From the NCBI RefSeq assembly GCF_018424605.1, contig NZ_QTKT01000002.1:124001-188000 (forward strand): DNA of 64,000 nt, written 5' to 3'. The first letter of the stretch is position 1. Each line of letters begins with the position of its first letter. The translations under genes were made by a program, and so were the position numbers. The stretch comes from Marinobacter lipolyticus (GTDB lineage: Bacteria > Pseudomonadota > Gammaproteobacteria > Pseudomonadales > Oleiphilaceae). Below are positions 51,886 to 61,858 of the stretch, in pieces. The notes below the pieces were generated by a model that made no database searches, was not told the DNA's origin, and worked only from the letters and a program-made list of their open reading frames with translations.

Positions 51886-52398
51886 ATGACACTGGCCAGA
51901 ACCCTTGCCGCAAGCCTGTTGATGGCCTGCAGCGCCCTGAACATTGCCCCAGCCATCGCCCACGACCATGCCGGGGGCAGCGTTACGATCGATCACCCCT
52001 GGAGCCGACCCACGCCGCCGGGCTCACCCATGGGCGTGGGCTATCTGACGATCAGCAACAGCGGAGACAGTGACATCACCCTGACCAGCGCCGAGACGCC
52101 GAGAGCGGCCCAGGTGTCGATCCACCAGAGCACCATGAACAACGGCGTGATGAGCATGCGTCCCTTGAAGAATGGGTTGCTGATTCCGGCTGGCAACACC
52201 GTGGAGCTCAAGCCCCATGGCTATCATCTTATGCTGGAGAAGCTCGAAGAGCCGCTGAAAGAGGGGGAACGCATTCCGTTGACATTGCGCTTCGATGGCG
52301 CGAAATCAATAAAAGTGGAGTTACAGGTTGAATCCCTTGATGGCGCCTCCCCGACGGAGCACTCGGACACGAAGATGCAGAAGCATGGTCATCACTGA
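51886..52398 (+). CDS. PCu(A)C-family copper chaperone
   Basis: The 170-residue precursor has a signal peptide ending near IAHDHAG. The mature part has the PCu(A)C domain: DHPWSRPTPPGSPMGVGYLT, the Met/His site HQSTMNNGVMSM and PHGYHLMLEKL near the end. Such proteins carry Cu(I) to cytochrome c oxidase in the periplasm. The C-terminus is Met/His-rich (KMQKHGHH). The ATG at 51886 is used; the ATG at 51871 is an alternative. Confidence 0.85.
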   Translation: MTLARTLAASLLMACSALNIAPAIAHDHAGGSVTIDHPWSRPTPPGSPMGVGYLTISNSGDSDITLTSAETPRAAQVSIHQSTMNNGVMSMRPLKNGLLIPAGNTVELKPHGYHLMLEKLEEPLKEGERIPLTLRFDGAKSIKVELQVESLDGASPTEHSDTKMQKHGHH

Positions 52399-52403
52399 CC
52401 AGC

Positions 52404-52580
52404 TCAACGCTCCTTGTCTTCGGCGCTTTCCTCGGCTTCCAGCTCCGCTTTGCGTTCCTGGATTTTCTTCATCTTCTCGTCAGAGATGCGGAACTTGCCG
52501 GCACTGTCTCGCAGCATGAACAGGCTGCCGAGCACCAGGCCGATGGCCAGTAAAATGAATACCCATCCGATTAACGGCAT
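52404..52580 (-). CDS. DUF2897 small membrane protein
   Basis: The 58-residue protein begins MPLIGWVFILLAIGLVLGSL, one membrane span, followed by a charged, coiled tail (KMKKIQERKAELEAEESAED). It matches the DUF2897 family. I chose the ATG at 52580, with GGGAG upstream, not the one 11 codons earlier. It converges with the copper chaperone gene. Confidence 0.75.
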   Translation of the reverse strand: MPLIGWVFILLAIGLVLGSLFMLRDSAGKFRISDEKMKKIQERKAELEAEESAEDKER

Positions 52581-52663
52581 GTGTGTCTCCCTGATCCATC
52601 GGGTTTCTTTCATATTGGACCACGACCGTAAGACATCACAACCAGATTCCGGTAAATCACGTT

Positions 52664-53332
52664 ATGTCCTTCTCCCGTATTTATGATCAGGCCAGTGCCC
52701 GAAAGGGCGGTGAGGCGACCCTGCGAGCCATGCTGCCCCGGGTAGCTGAACCCGGTGAACTGGCATCACTGGGGGACGATCGTTATCTGTCCGAGCTAAC
52801 CCGCTGCATCTTCAAGGCGGGGTTCGTGTGGCGGGTGATTGAGCGGAAATGGCCGGATTTCGAAGCGGCGTTCAAGGGTTTTGTGCCGCTCTACTGGCAG
52901 CAGGTGCCGCCGGAAGTGCTTGAGGAACTGGCGCGGGACGAGCGGATTGTTCGCAACATGCAGAAGATCCGCACCGTGCCGGAGAATGCCAGGATGATAG
53001 TCGATACAGCCCGGGAGCACGGCGGCTTTGGCACCTTTCTGGCGAGCTGGCCCTCAGAGGATCAGGTGGGCCTGCTGCTCTGGCTCAAGCGCAACGGCGC
53101 CCGTCTGGGTGGCAATTCCGCGCAGTATTTCCTGCGTCGGGTGGGCTGGGACGGATTTATTCTCTCCGGGGATGTGGTTGCCGCGTTGCGGCGGGAGGAG
53201 TTGCTGGATGCCTCGCCCGGCAGCAAGAAAGCGCTGCTCCAGGCGCAACAGGCCTTTACCCGCTGGCACCAGGAAACCGGGCTGCCCTACAGCCACCTGT
53301 CCCGCATACTGTCTTATACCGTTGGGGACTGA
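52664..53332 (+). CDS. DNA-3-methyladenine glycosylase I family protein
   Basis: The 222-residue protein has the Tag-like arrangement: a helical start, RYLSELTRCIFKAGFVWRVI (about 41-60), WPDFEAAF, then the helix-turn-helix and MIVDTAREHGGFGTFLASWP (about 110-129). A lyase-like region follows with GNSAQYFLRRVGWDGFI. It excises alkylated adenine from DNA. It resembles the diverged Tag branch more than E. coli Tag, so the exact substrate is less sure. It converges with the DUF2845 gene, with 2 nt between their ends. Confidence 0.8.
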   Translation: MSFSRIYDQASARKGGEATLRAMLPRVAEPGELASLGDDRYLSELTRCIFKAGFVWRVIERKWPDFEAAFKGFVPLYWQQVPPEVLEELARDERIVRNMQKIRTVPENARMIVDTAREHGGFGTFLASWPSEDQVGLLLWLKRNGARLGGNSAQYFLRRVGWDGFILSGDVVAALRREELLDASPGSKKALLQAQQAFTRWHQETGLPYSHLSRILSYTVGD

Positions 53333-53334
53333 CG

Positions 53335-53892
53335 TCACCGCGATTCCACACGGGTAACCTTGCCGTTTCGGAGGGTTACCACCTGTCGGAACTGGTTACT
53401 GGAGAAATCGTAAAGCCACTCCTGCACAAGCACCGGCTGCGCGGTTTGCCAATGGTTGGAATACTGGCGCTGCGGCGGGAAGCGCCATTCCACATTTTTC
53501 GACACCGGGCTGCCGCAGCGGGCAATCAGTTCGTACTCGTTGGTGGTCTGCCTGAGCGTCCGCGGGTTGCACTGGCCGTCTTGTGGCGGGTGGAAACCGT
53601 AGCCCAGACTTTCAACGCCCGCCAACTTTCCGTTGCGAAATACCAGTCGCTGAATGAACCGATGGGGGCCGCGGTTGTAGTACCAGTGCTCTTCGGTTTG
53701 TACCACGCCCAGCCCCGGAATGGTCGCGGTTGGGTATTCCGCGACATAGTCCGGCGTGCCGCAACGCTCTTCTACCTCAATCGGCCAGTCGCCCTCGCTC
53801 ACCAGCGAGGACCCGCAGCGCAGGGCTCCCTGTGTGCTCTGGGCAGCAACGCCGAGGGTCAGCAGTACTATGAAAAGCCGGTATCTGATCAT
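53335..53892 (-). CDS. DUF2845 secreted protein with duplicated domain
   Basis: The 185-residue protein has a signal peptide ending near STQGALRCG. It contains two copies of a DUF2845-type unit, with CG near RCGSSLVSEGD and CGSPVSKNVEW, and the repeating FRNGKLAGVES / LRNGKVTRVES ends. Three cysteine pairs could form disulfides. Function is unknown. The gene follows mtfA by 78 nt on the same strand. Confidence 0.82.
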   Translation of the reverse strand: MIRYRLFIVLLTLGVAAQSTQGALRCGSSLVSEGDWPIEVEERCGTPDYVAEYPTATIPGLGVVQTEEHWYYNRGPHRFIQRLVFRNGKLAGVESLGYGFHPPQDGQCNPRTLRQTTNEYELIARCGSPVSKNVEWRFPPQRQYSNHWQTAQPVLVQEWLYDFSSNQFRQVVTLRNGKVTRVESR

Positions 53893-53970
53893 AGGGTTGG
53901 GCCAATGTTTGTTTCCCGATACTGATACTTTACTCCCGGAGGCGATCGACGGCTTCCGTTTACACGATTT

Positions 53971-54813
53971 TTACCGTGCCCGGCCCGGGTGGGTATCGGG
54001 CTGCAGCGGATCAAATTGGTAAAAGGCGAACAGTGCCCGGTAGACCTCGGGTTGCGCCTCCTGCAGATGCTGCGGCTGCTGAAAGTAGGCTTCGGTGAGC
54101 ACGGCAAAGAACTCGGCCGGTGCGCTGGCACCGTAGGGATCGAGCCAGGCCGGCTGGTGGTGTTGCAGTGTTTCCTGCAGTTGCTGATAGGCTTCGCTCA
54201 TGGTGCGTTGCCAATGCCGGGCCTGATCACCGCTCAGGGGTGGCGCGCCATCGGCGCTGCCGTCCAGGTAATCCAGCTGATGGGCAAACTCGTGGAGGAT
54301 AACGTTGTGCTCACCCTGCGGGTTGACTGCCCCGGACTCACATTCGGACCATGCAAGTACGACCTGGCCGTGGCCTGAAGCCTCACCGGCACGGATCTCA
54401 TGATTCACGCTGACCACCGTACCGTCGTCTTCCTCCTGTTCCACCCGGTAGCTGCTCGGGTACACCAGGATGCTGCGCACATCGTCAAAGTCGGAGTAGG
54501 GGCGGGCGAGAACCAGCAGGCACGCATGGCCGGCGATGGTCACCCGAACGGTGTCGTCCACCTCAAACCCGTCACAGCCATAAAAGGGCTTCTCGGAGAG
54601 AAACAGCTGGACCCGTTGTTCCAGCTGTTTCCGCCCTCGCTCGGGCAATCTGGAATAGAGGGGAACCTGCCGGGAAAGCAGAGAGCGCCAGGCATCCGGG
54701 AAGGCTTTATTCAGCTCGCGGTCACGGCGCCACTGGCGGTAAAAGAACAGCCGGAAGACCGCCAGTGCGATGAGGGCCAGGGCAAAAACAGCGTAAATGA
54801 CGGCGGACGACAT
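53971..54813 (-). CDS. mtfA: Zinc metallopeptidase MtfA-like (peptidase M90)
   Basis: The 280-residue protein has one N-terminal hydrophobic span (about 5-24) and a soluble peptidase domain. The zinc motif HEFAHQLDYLDGS (near 174-186) supplies the HEXXH residues, with a third ligand further on (AEFFAVLTEAYF). E. coli MtfA binds the repressor Mlc and influences glucose uptake. The membrane anchor is present here but absent in E. coli. It follows panE by 3 nt and forms an operon with it. Confidence 0.88.
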   Translation of the reverse strand: MSSAVIYAVFALALIALAVFRLFFYRQWRRDRELNKAFPDAWRSLLSRQVPLYSRLPERGRKQLEQRVQLFLSEKPFYGCDGFEVDDTVRVTIAGHACLLVLARPYSDFDDVRSILVYPSSYRVEQEEDDGTVVSVNHEIRAGEASGHGQVVLAWSECESGAVNPQGEHNVILHEFAHQLDYLDGSADGAPPLSGDQARHWQRTMSEAYQQLQETLQHHQPAWLDPYGASAPAEFFAVLTEAYFQQPQHLQEAQPEVYRALFAFYQFDPLQPDTHPGRAR

Positions 54814-54816
54814 GGC

Positions 54817-55836
54817 TCAAACCGCTTGCCGGAGCGTGTCGAACAACTCTCTGGCACTCCAGCTGCGCGGCTCTTGCTCACAGTGGTGGACAAGCTCCAC
54901 CAGTTTCCGGTTGACCGGTGCTTGCTGCCCCAGCTTTTCAGCCAGTTTCATCACTTCTCCGTTGATCCAGTCGATTTCCGTGGGCCGTCCGGCCTGCAGG
55001 TCTTCCCACATCGAGGAACGGGCGACCGGGTCTATGGTGAGCATCTTCCGGGCGAGCCGCGAGAACAACCAGTCCGGCGAGGCCATCAACGGCGGAATCA
55101 GGGCCATCGGCAAGCCGGTCAGTTTCACCGTCGGGATGCCGGCCGTTTTCAGCAGTCGCAGGGTTTCGCGTTGGGCCATCGCCAGGCAGCGGCGGTAATC
55201 GCGTTGTGACAGCTCTTCCAGCAACGGTACGCAGGAAAGGGCGTTAATGGGGTTGTTCAGATTCAGTAGCAGCTTGGACCACATGACCGATTCGATATCG
55301 TCCCGTGGCTCCAGGGGGATGCCGGCTTTTTCGAACCAGGGCAGGGCGGCTTCAAGGGCCGGGTGCCGTTGGGCCATCAGGTGGCCCTCGGTGCCCTGGT
55401 GAAAATGTCCGGGCTGCTGTTGCAGCACATTGAACGGCACCATGCCGGCGAGCACAGTGGCGCCGGGCATCGCTGACTGAAGCTGTGCCGCATTGGAAAT
55501 GCCATTTTGCAGGCTCACCACCGGCGTGCCTTTGGCCACCCAGGGAGCCAGCTGTTCTCCCGCCTCGCGGGTGGCGGCAGATTTGACGGTAACGAGGATC
55601 AGGTCGGCGCCAGCGGCGACGTCCGCCGAGGTGACGTAGCGATGCTCAGCAAGTTGGCAGCCTGCGCGAAACCCCAGGTAATCGGTCACCACTAACGGAG
55701 TGTGCTGGAGTACCGCCTGCAGTCTCGGCCGGCCGACCATCACCACATCCGCGCCGGCAGACAGCAGCCGGCCACCGAGGTAACAGCCGACGCTGCCGGC
55801 TCCAAATATAACGATTCGTAATGGATCTGTGGTCAC
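54817..55836 (-). CDS. panE: 2-dehydropantoate 2-reductase family protein
   Basis: The 339-residue ketopantoate reductase-type enzyme begins VIFGAGSVGCYLGGRL (nucleotide motif GXGXXG), has SLQNGISNA, and a catalytic Lys/Asn/Glu region (SVMWSKLLLNLNNPINALSC with a later SSMWEDLQAGRPTEIDWING). PanE reduces 2-dehydropantoate with NADPH for pantothenate and CoA synthesis. The SMWEDLQAGRPTEIDWING motif is the family signature. It is slightly longer than E. coli PanE (303). Confidence 0.9.
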   Translation of the reverse strand: MTTDPLRIVIFGAGSVGCYLGGRLLSAGADVVMVGRPRLQAVLQHTPLVVTDYLGFRAGCQLAEHRYVTSADVAAGADLILVTVKSAATREAGEQLAPWVAKGTPVVSLQNGISNAAQLQSAMPGATVLAGMVPFNVLQQQPGHFHQGTEGHLMAQRHPALEAALPWFEKAGIPLEPRDDIESVMWSKLLLNLNNPINALSCVPLLEELSQRDYRRCLAMAQRETLRLLKTAGIPTVKLTGLPMALIPPLMASPDWLFSRLARKMLTIDPVARSSMWEDLQAGRPTEIDWINGEVMKLAEKLGQQAPVNRKLVELVHHCEQEPRSWSARELFDTLRQAV

Positions 55837-55970
55837 AGGTTGGGCCTTATTCCGGTGTCATTTGTTATTCTGTATGTCGCCGTTGGCAGCAGTGCAAGGC
55901 CATTCTGGCCCGGCTGCCTCGGGGATGCCATACTTCCGACCCTTTTTTGACGAACAGGATGACAACTCCT

Positions 55971-56645
55971 ATGGCCCGTTTTGAACTGCTGGGTACGGCG
56001 ACCATTCCGGGCAAAGGCACGCAGCTGCGGTTGCTTCAGCGCAATGATGAGTTCGCCATCAAGATTGCCGGCACCACCGGTGAGCTGATGAATAGTCGCC
56101 TCCACGGTTCCGAGGATGCGCTGGCCACACTGGCCTGCGAGCGCATTGCGGATCATCCTGCACCGAGGGTGCTGATTGGTGGCCTGGGTATGGGGTTTAC
56201 GCTCGCCGCGGCGCTTCAGGCACTGGGGGACACCGCCGAGGTGACGGTTGCCGAGCTGGTTCCGGAGGTGGAAAGCTGGAATCGCGGGCCGCTGGGGGCT
56301 GCCGCCGGCTATCCCTTGCTGGATCCACGGGCGCGGGTGCATCTGGGGGATGTAGTGCAGCTGATCAGAGACTCCGCCAACACCTACGATGCCATTCTCC
56401 TGGACATTGATAATGGCCCCGAGGGGCTGACCCGCAAGGAGAATGACTGGCTCTACACCACTGCGGGCGTGGAAGCGGCACAGGCCGCACTCAGGCCGGA
56501 TGGCATTCTGGCGTACTGGTCCGCCGGTCAGGATCCGTCGTTCACCGAGCGGCTCAAGCGGGCGGGGTTGTCAGTGGATCCGGTCACGGTACGGGCGCAT
56601 CGTCCCGGCAAGGGCGCACGCCATGTGATCTGGCTGGCGTGGTGA
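55971..56645 (+). CDS. Spermidine synthase-like methyltransferase-fold protein
   Basis: The 224-residue protein begins MARFELLGTATIPGKGTQLR. It has the spermidine-synthase fold region with GGLGMGFTLAAALQAL (GXGXG-type site near 87-102), VAELVPEVESWN (acidic loop) and LLDIDNGPEGLT. The region replaces the canonical polyamine-specific residues, so the activity is uncertain. The ATG at 55971 is taken, with 55959 (MTTPMARF) as an alternative. It is divergent from panE. Confidence 0.75.
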   Translation: MARFELLGTATIPGKGTQLRLLQRNDEFAIKIAGTTGELMNSRLHGSEDALATLACERIADHPAPRVLIGGLGMGFTLAAALQALGDTAEVTVAELVPEVESWNRGPLGAAAGYPLLDPRARVHLGDVVQLIRDSANTYDAILLDIDNGPEGLTRKENDWLYTTAGVEAAQAALRPDGILAYWSAGQDPSFTERLKRAGLSVDPVTVRAHRPGKGARHVIWLAW

Positions 56646-56775
56646 GCAGGAACGCCCTCGGTGTCAGCCAGCCGAGACGAAAGCCGAGAGTTCCGACTAC
56701 TATTTATGGAAGAGGTACAGAAAAGGCTAAAGCTCAGAGTTCTTGATCGTGTACCCAGGGCAAAGGGACAACTCC

Positions 56776-57915
56776 ATGGAAAACCAGGATAGCGAAGCGC
56801 CATCACGGAAAAAGGTCTGGCAAGGTCACGTCAATGTCAGGGACGCTGCGTTGGTCGTGCTGGCCACTGTGGCCACCATCTATTTTATCGACTGGGCCGC
56901 CGCTATTTTATTGCCATTGGTCGTGGCGGTGCTGGTGTCGTACGCGCTTGATCCTCTGGTGTCGGCGCTTGAAAAGCTGCACATTCCCCGCGCAATCGGT
57001 GCCGGGCTGGTGCTGCTCTCGCTTCTGGCGATGATGGCTGCCGCCAGCATTCCGTTGCAGCGCGAAGCCATGGCAATGCTCGACAAGATTCCGTTGGCGG
57101 CGCAAAAAATCGAACAGATCCGTTCCCGCTCTCCGGTCGCCGATGAAGAGGACATGCTTGAAAAGGCGGAAAAGGCGGTCAAGGAAATCGAGTCAACCAC
57201 CAAAAGCGAAGAAGATGAGGATGAATCCAGGCCTGGCGTAACCCCGGTGCGCGTCGTGGAGGATTCGTTCAGCCTGAGGGATTATTTGATGCAGGGGGCC
57301 TCGGCCTTACTGCTGCTGGTCTCGCAACTGTTTTCGGTGCTGTTCCTGGTGTACTTTCTGCTCGCCATTGGCAAGCTCTACCGTCGCAAGGTCATACGAC
57401 TTTCCGGCCCCTCGTTTCAGCGGATGCGCAATGCGGCAAGGCTGATGAATGATTTCCACTACCAGGTTCGCCAGTTTCTGTTTGTCATGCTGGTCGGTGC
57501 CTTGTTCGTCGGTCTGGTGACCTGGCTGGCGTTCCTCGCCCTGGGGGTAGAGGAGGCCGGTTTGTGGGGGGTTGCGGCGGGAGTGGCCAGCGGCATTCCC
57601 TACCTGGGTCCCTTCCTGGTCTTTATCGGCGTTGGCCTTGCGGCCTTTCTGCAATTTGGAACGGTGGACATGGCACTCATTGTTGCACTGATTTCGCTGG
57701 TCATTACCAGTATTCAGGGCTATCTGATGACCCCGTGGATGACCAGCCATGTGTCCAGTCTGAACACGGTCTCCATTTTCATCGGGCTGCTGTTCTGGGG
57801 CTGGATCTGGGGACCGGTTGGTCTGATTATCGCCACGCCGATTTTGATGATCATCAAATCGCTGTGTGATCACGTTGGCGACCTGAGGCCGGTGGGGGAG
57901 CTTCTGGGCAAGTAA
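56776..57915 (+). CDS. AI-2E family transporter
   Basis: The 379-residue membrane protein has about eight hydrophobic spans. A soluble acidic loop lies between the first and last groups (about 120-165, rich in Lys and Glu). The C-terminal half is the conserved AI-2E domain: GLWGVAAGVASGIPYLGPFL and FIGLLFWGWIWGPVGLIIAT. Family members include putative AI-2 exporters and Na+/H+ antiporters. GGGA precedes the ATG at 56776. A bidirectional terminator follows. Confidence 0.87.
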   Translation: MENQDSEAPSRKKVWQGHVNVRDAALVVLATVATIYFIDWAAAILLPLVVAVLVSYALDPLVSALEKLHIPRAIGAGLVLLSLLAMMAAASIPLQREAMAMLDKIPLAAQKIEQIRSRSPVADEEDMLEKAEKAVKEIESTTKSEEDEDESRPGVTPVRVVEDSFSLRDYLMQGASALLLLVSQLFSVLFLVYFLLAIGKLYRRKVIRLSGPSFQRMRNAARLMNDFHYQVRQFLFVMLVGALFVGLVTWLAFLALGVEEAGLWGVAAGVASGIPYLGPFLVFIGVGLAAFLQFGTVDMALIVALISLVITSIQGYLMTPWMTSHVSSLNTVSIFIGLLFWGWIWGPVGLIIATPILMIIKSLCDHVGDLRPVGELLGK

Positions 57916-57920
57916 AAACG

Positions 57921-57947
57921 AAAAAAGGCAGCCGAAGCTGCCTTTTT
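57921..57947. terminator. Bidirectional terminator between the permease and csp genes
   Basis: AAAAAAGGCAGC, a CGAA loop and GCTGCCTTTTT make a symmetric stem with an A-run on one side and a T-run on the other, so it terminates both convergent genes. Confidence 0.9.
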
Positions 57948-57965
57948 CTATGCATTGCCTGTTAT

Positions 57966-58175
<210 letters not shown>

Positions 58176-58440
58176 TTAACTATCCTGAATTCAAATATTT
58201 TATGTGCCGTCTGGTCATCAGCGTGATGACAGATCAGCGGTTTGCGGGAAACAAAAAACTTGCGTGGTCAAAAACAGGACGTTGCACTACGAATAAACTA
58301 CAGAGAAGCGTCTTATTGATGAAATGCTTTGCTAAATCTTTCCAACGACCGCCACTGTACTCCTGCCCGACGGGAATGCAAAGCTATTTCTTATAGGCAA
58401 TAACCAGCACGTCCGGGTAGGGGGGGGCAAAGGAGGCTCG

Positions 58441-58770
58441 ATGAAGTTCATTTTCGAAGTGCGCATCCGCGAGGGCCATACCGCCGAGGAGTACGCCGAC
58501 GCCTGGGTGCGCGCCAGTGAGTTGATACAGCAGGCTCCCGGCGCCCGGGGAACGGAGCTGCACCGCAAGATAGGGGATCCGCAGGCACTGATCGCTATCG
58601 CCACCTGGGACAGCAAGGCCGCCCGGGACGCGATGGAGAAAGATAAAGACCCACGGATCGGCGAGATTATCCGCAGTGCGGCGCCCTTTGTGGACATCCG
58701 CCCGCTGGGTGAGTTTGAGGAGCCGGAGTGGGTGGTGCTTCCGCCTGGCACCACCCAAAACCCGAGCTAG
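58441..58770 (+). CDS. Antibiotic-biosynthesis-monooxygenase (ABM) domain protein
   Basis: The 109-residue protein begins [20 protein letters not shown] and has [20 protein letters not shown], the usual ferredoxin-like ABM dimer fold. Such small proteins act as cofactor-free oxygenases, haem degraders or stress proteins; which one is not clear. CAAAGGAGG precedes the ATG. Its end overlaps the convergent catalase gene by 4 nt. Confidence 0.8.
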   Translation: MKFIFEVRIREGHTAEEYADAWVRASELIQQAPGARGTELHRKIGDPQALIAIATWDSKAARDAMEKDKDPRIGEIIRSAAPFVDIRPLGEFEEPEWVVLPPGTTQNPS

Positions 58771-60221
58771 GATTCGTGGAACTGCTTCTCGATCCGTGAG
58801 CCAATCTCGGGGTCGATGTTTTTCCAGTACTCGAACGCACGCTGCAGAACCGGCTTTGATACGCCGTCCTTCAGGTGGCCCACCACGTTGGATACCAGTC
58901 GCTCCCGCGCCTGATCGTCCATGACGTCGTTGATCAGTGCCCTGGGCTGGCTGAAATCGTCGTCATCCCGGCGCAGGGTGTAGGCGGAACGCACCATGTC
59001 ACCGCTGGTGTGCCAGGTGGAATCGGTGGGGTAGCGATCACCGTCGGCACTGGGGCCGCCCTTGGAGTTGGGCGCATACACCGGGTCAGCCACCTTCTGC
59101 ACCCGCATGGCGCCGTCCTTGGTGTAGCTGTGAACCGGGGCGACGGGGGAGTTGACCGGAATCTGCTTGTAGTTCACCCCCAGGCGGGCGCGGTGAGCGT
59201 CCGCATAGGAGAACACGCGGGCCAGCAGCATCTTGTCGGGGCTGATGCCGATACCCGGCACCAGGTTGTTCGGTTCAAAGGCCGCCTGCTCGATCTCGGT
59301 GTGGTGATCGGTCGGGTTGCGATTCAGCGTGAGCCTGCCGACCTTGATCAGCGGATAATCCCCGTGGGGCCACACCTTGGTCAGGTCGAAGGGGTTGTAG
59401 CGGTAGGTCTCCGCGTCGTCGAACGGCATGATCTGCATGTACAGCGTCCAGCTCGGGCAATCGCCCTTGCTGATGGCGTCGAACAGGTCGCGGGTGTGGT
59501 AGTCCGCATCGGCACCGGCCAGGTGATCGGCTTCGTCCTGGGTCAGAAAGTCGATGCCCTGGTCGGTCTTGAAATGGTACTTCACCCAGAATTTCTCGCC
59601 CTGGGCGTTCACCCACATGTACGTGTGGCTGGAATAGCCGTTCATATGGCGCCAGGTTTTCGGAATGCCCCGGTCGCCCATCAGCCAGGTGACCTGGTGG
59701 GCGGATTCCGGCGACAGCGTCCAGAAATCCCACTGCATGTCGTGGTCGCGCAGGTTCGAATCGGCCCGGCGCTTCTGTGAGCGGATGAAGTGCTGGAATT
59801 TCATCGGGTCTCGCACGAAGAACACCGGGGTGTTGTTCCCCACCATGTCGTAGTTGCCTTCGGGGGTGTAGAACTTGATGGAAAAGCCGCGGGGATCCCG
59901 CCAGGTATCGGGGCTGCCGCGCTCGCCGGCGACGGTGGAAAATCGCATGACCACATCGGTTTTGGTGCCGGGCTGGAATACCGCGGCCCTGGTGTATTTT
60001 CTGACGTCATCGGTCACTTCGAAGTAACCGAAGGCACCGCTGCCCTTGGCGTGGGGCTGACGCTCGGGAATACGTTCGCGGTTGAAATTGGCCATCTGCT
60101 CAATGAGGTAGTGGTCGTGCAGCAGCAATGGGCCGTCGGGGCCAACGGAAAGGGAATGTTCGTCGCTGGCAACCGGAATACCCGCATCGTTGGTGGTCGG
60201 CTTTTGGTCCTTGTTCGCCAT
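58767..60221 (-). CDS. katA: Monofunctional haem catalase, small-subunit clade
   Basis: The 484-residue catalase breaks down hydrogen peroxide in the cytoplasm. The distal His57 is in [18 protein letters not shown], the Asn site is in [15 protein letters not shown], and the proximal haem Tyr is in [14 protein letters not shown] (about 340). Length fits small-subunit clade 3. GAGGAG precedes the ATG. The stop overlaps the ABM gene by 4 nt. Confidence 0.95.
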   Translation of the reverse strand: MANKDQKPTTNDAGIPVASDEHSLSVGPDGPLLLHDHYLIEQMANFNRERIPERQPHAKGSGAFGYFEVTDDVRKYTRAAVFQPGTKTDVVMRFSTVAGERGSPDTWRDPRGFSIKFYTPEGNYDMVGNNTPVFFVRDPMKFQHFIRSQKRRADSNLRDHDMQWDFWTLSPESAHQVTWLMGDRGIPKTWRHMNGYSSHTYMWVNAQGEKFWVKYHFKTDQGIDFLTQDEADHLAGADADYHTRDLFDAISKGDCPSWTLYMQIMPFDDAETYRYNPFDLTKVWPHGDYPLIKVGRLTLNRNPTDHHTEIEQAAFEPNNLVPGIGISPDKMLLARVFSYADAHRARLGVNYKQIPVNSPVAPVHSYTKDGAMRVQKVADPVYAPNSKGGPSADGDRYPTDSTWHTSGDMVRSAYTLRRDDDDFSQPRALINDVMDDQARERLVSNVVGHLKDGVSKPVLQRAFEYWKNIDPEIGSRIEKQFHES

Positions 60222-60412
60222 TTTGCATCTCCTCGTTCGTGATCAGGTACGATCGGGATACTGCGTGTCGGTCACTTCCCACCTGTGTTGGGTCAAACCA
60301 CTTAATGCTCGCCCCCAACGCCTGGTTCGTCAAGGTGGGCGACGGCAGCGTGAACATGGTTTAATCTGCCCCCTGAGCTGAACCCGAATCGCAGAAAATA
60401 AAGGAGCGCCGC

Positions 60413-61267
60413 GTGGCAGATCTTGCGACTTACCAGAGCTTTTCCGTTGAAGTCTCCAATCACATCGCCCATGTGCAATTCAGCCGCCCGGAAGCGCTGA
60501 ACACCATGAACAAGGCGTTCTGGCTGGAGCTGCCCCGCTGCATGCAGGATATTGAGGCCAACACCGACGCGCGGGTGATCGTGATTTCCTCCACCGGAAA
60601 GCATTTTTCCGCCGGGATGGACCTGGGCGTGTTCAGCGATTCCAAGGCGGTTCCCATGAGCGGGGATCCCGGACGTATGGCGGAGAACCTGCGCCGGGTT
60701 GTTTTGCAGTTACAGGACACCCTGACATCGCTGGAAAAGATTCGCCTGCCGGTTCTGGCCGCCATCCATGGTGGCTGCATCGGCGGTGCCCTGGATCTGG
60801 TTTGCGCGGCGGATAGCCGTTACTGCACCGAAGACGCCTATTTCACCATCAAGGAAACCGAGCTGGGCATGACCGCGGACGTCGGCACCCTTCAGCGTCT
60901 GCCCAAACTGATGCCGGAAGGCGTGGTTCGCGAGTTGGCCTACACCGGGCGTAAATTCTCTGCCGAAGAGGCCCGTAGCCTCGGCTTCGTGAATTCCGTC
61001 TACGCCGATCAGGACGCCATGCTGGCTGCGGTCATGGAGATAGCGGGCCAGATTGCCGCCAATTCACCCCTGGCGGTCACCGGCTGCAAGGAAATGCTCA
61101 ACTACAGCCGTGATCACAGCGTAGAGGACAGCCTGAGGTACATGGCAACCTGGCAAGCCGGTATGTTCCGCCCCACCGATATGATGAAAACCTTCCAGGC
61201 CAAGGCCCAGAAGCAGGCGCCGCAGTACGATGCGCTGTTTCCGGTGAAGCCACTGTTTGATCAGTAA
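60413..61267 (+). CDS. Enoyl-CoA hydratase/isomerase family protein, dienoyl-CoA isomerase-like
   Basis: The 284-residue crotonase-fold protein has HFSAGMDLGVFS and AAIHGGCIGGALDLVCAADS (oxyanion hole), then KETELGMTADVGTLQRLPKL. The ADVGTLQRLPK stretch is typical of delta-3,5-delta-2,4-dienoyl-CoA isomerases rather than ordinary hydratases. It would rearrange dienoyl-CoA from unsaturated fatty acids in beta-oxidation. The start is GTG, with GGAGCG upstream. The CAAX protease gene begins directly at its stop. Confidence 0.85.
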   Translation: MADLATYQSFSVEVSNHIAHVQFSRPEALNTMNKAFWLELPRCMQDIEANTDARVIVISSTGKHFSAGMDLGVFSDSKAVPMSGDPGRMAENLRRVVLQLQDTLTSLEKIRLPVLAAIHGGCIGGALDLVCAADSRYCTEDAYFTIKETELGMTADVGTLQRLPKLMPEGVVRELAYTGRKFSAEEARSLGFVNSVYADQDAMLAAVMEIAGQIAANSPLAVTGCKEMLNYSRDHSVEDSLRYMATWQAGMFRPTDMMKTFQAKAQKQAPQYDALFPVKPLFDQ

Positions 61268-61858
61268 ATGGCACTGAGGAATCGGCGAGGATCGGGTATT
61301 TCCCCAACGGCCGCCCTGATGTTCCAGGGCGGCATTGGCGTGCTCGGCCTGGTTGCCATTCTGGTTTTAGGGATTCCCGTATTACTCCACGGACCGGGCC
61401 TTTGGCCGAGCATTCTCTACGGGGTGTTCGGCGCGGCTGCCACCTACGCCGTATTGCTGGTGCTGACGCGGGTGCCGGGCCTGTTTCCGGAAAACCTCGA
61501 GCGTCAGATGCAGGGCTTGTATGAATTTGCCGCCGGCTATTCGCCGGCGGTGCTGATCCTGTTGTCCCTGTTGGCGGGTATTGGCGAGGAACTGTTGTTC
61601 CGCGGCGCATTGCAGGGCTGGCTGATGGCGCACACCGATGCGGTGACAGCGGTGATGGTGGCATCGGTGCTGTTCGGACTGGTGCACTATGTGTCCTTCA
61701 CCTATTTTCTGGTCGCCACCGGCCTTGGTGTCATACTCGGGACGGCTTATGTGTTGTCCGAAAGCCTGGCGATGGTGATGATCTGGCACGCCGTCTACGA
61801 CATGATCGCCCTTTACTGCCTGCTCCGGTTTCCGCGGTGGTTTGGTGTCAGGGGCTGA
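61268..61858 (+). CDS. CPBP-family (type II CAAX-like) intramembrane protease
   Basis: The 196-residue membrane protein has the EEXXXR motif as GEELLFRGAL (Glu107, Glu108, Arg112), FGLVHY (His140) and HAVYD (His about 175), the metal-site pattern of the CPBP family. About five hydrophobic spans are visible. These proteases handle diverse small substrates in bacteria, often bacteriocin-related. Its ATG directly follows the isomerase stop codon. Confidence 0.88.
   Translation: MALRNRRGSGISPTAALMFQGGIGVLGLVAILVLGIPVLLHGPGLWPSILYGVFGAAATYAVLLVLTRVPGLFPENLERQMQGLYEFAAGYSPAVLILLSLLAGIGEELLFRGALQGWLMAHTDAVTAVMVASVLFGLVHYVSFTYFLVATGLGVILGTAYVLSESLAMVMIWHAVYDMIALYCLLRFPRWFGVRG

Noticed and set aside
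58202..58396. 64-codon frame between csp and ABM genes
   Set aside because: No ribosome site and no homology; it lies in the upstream region of csp.
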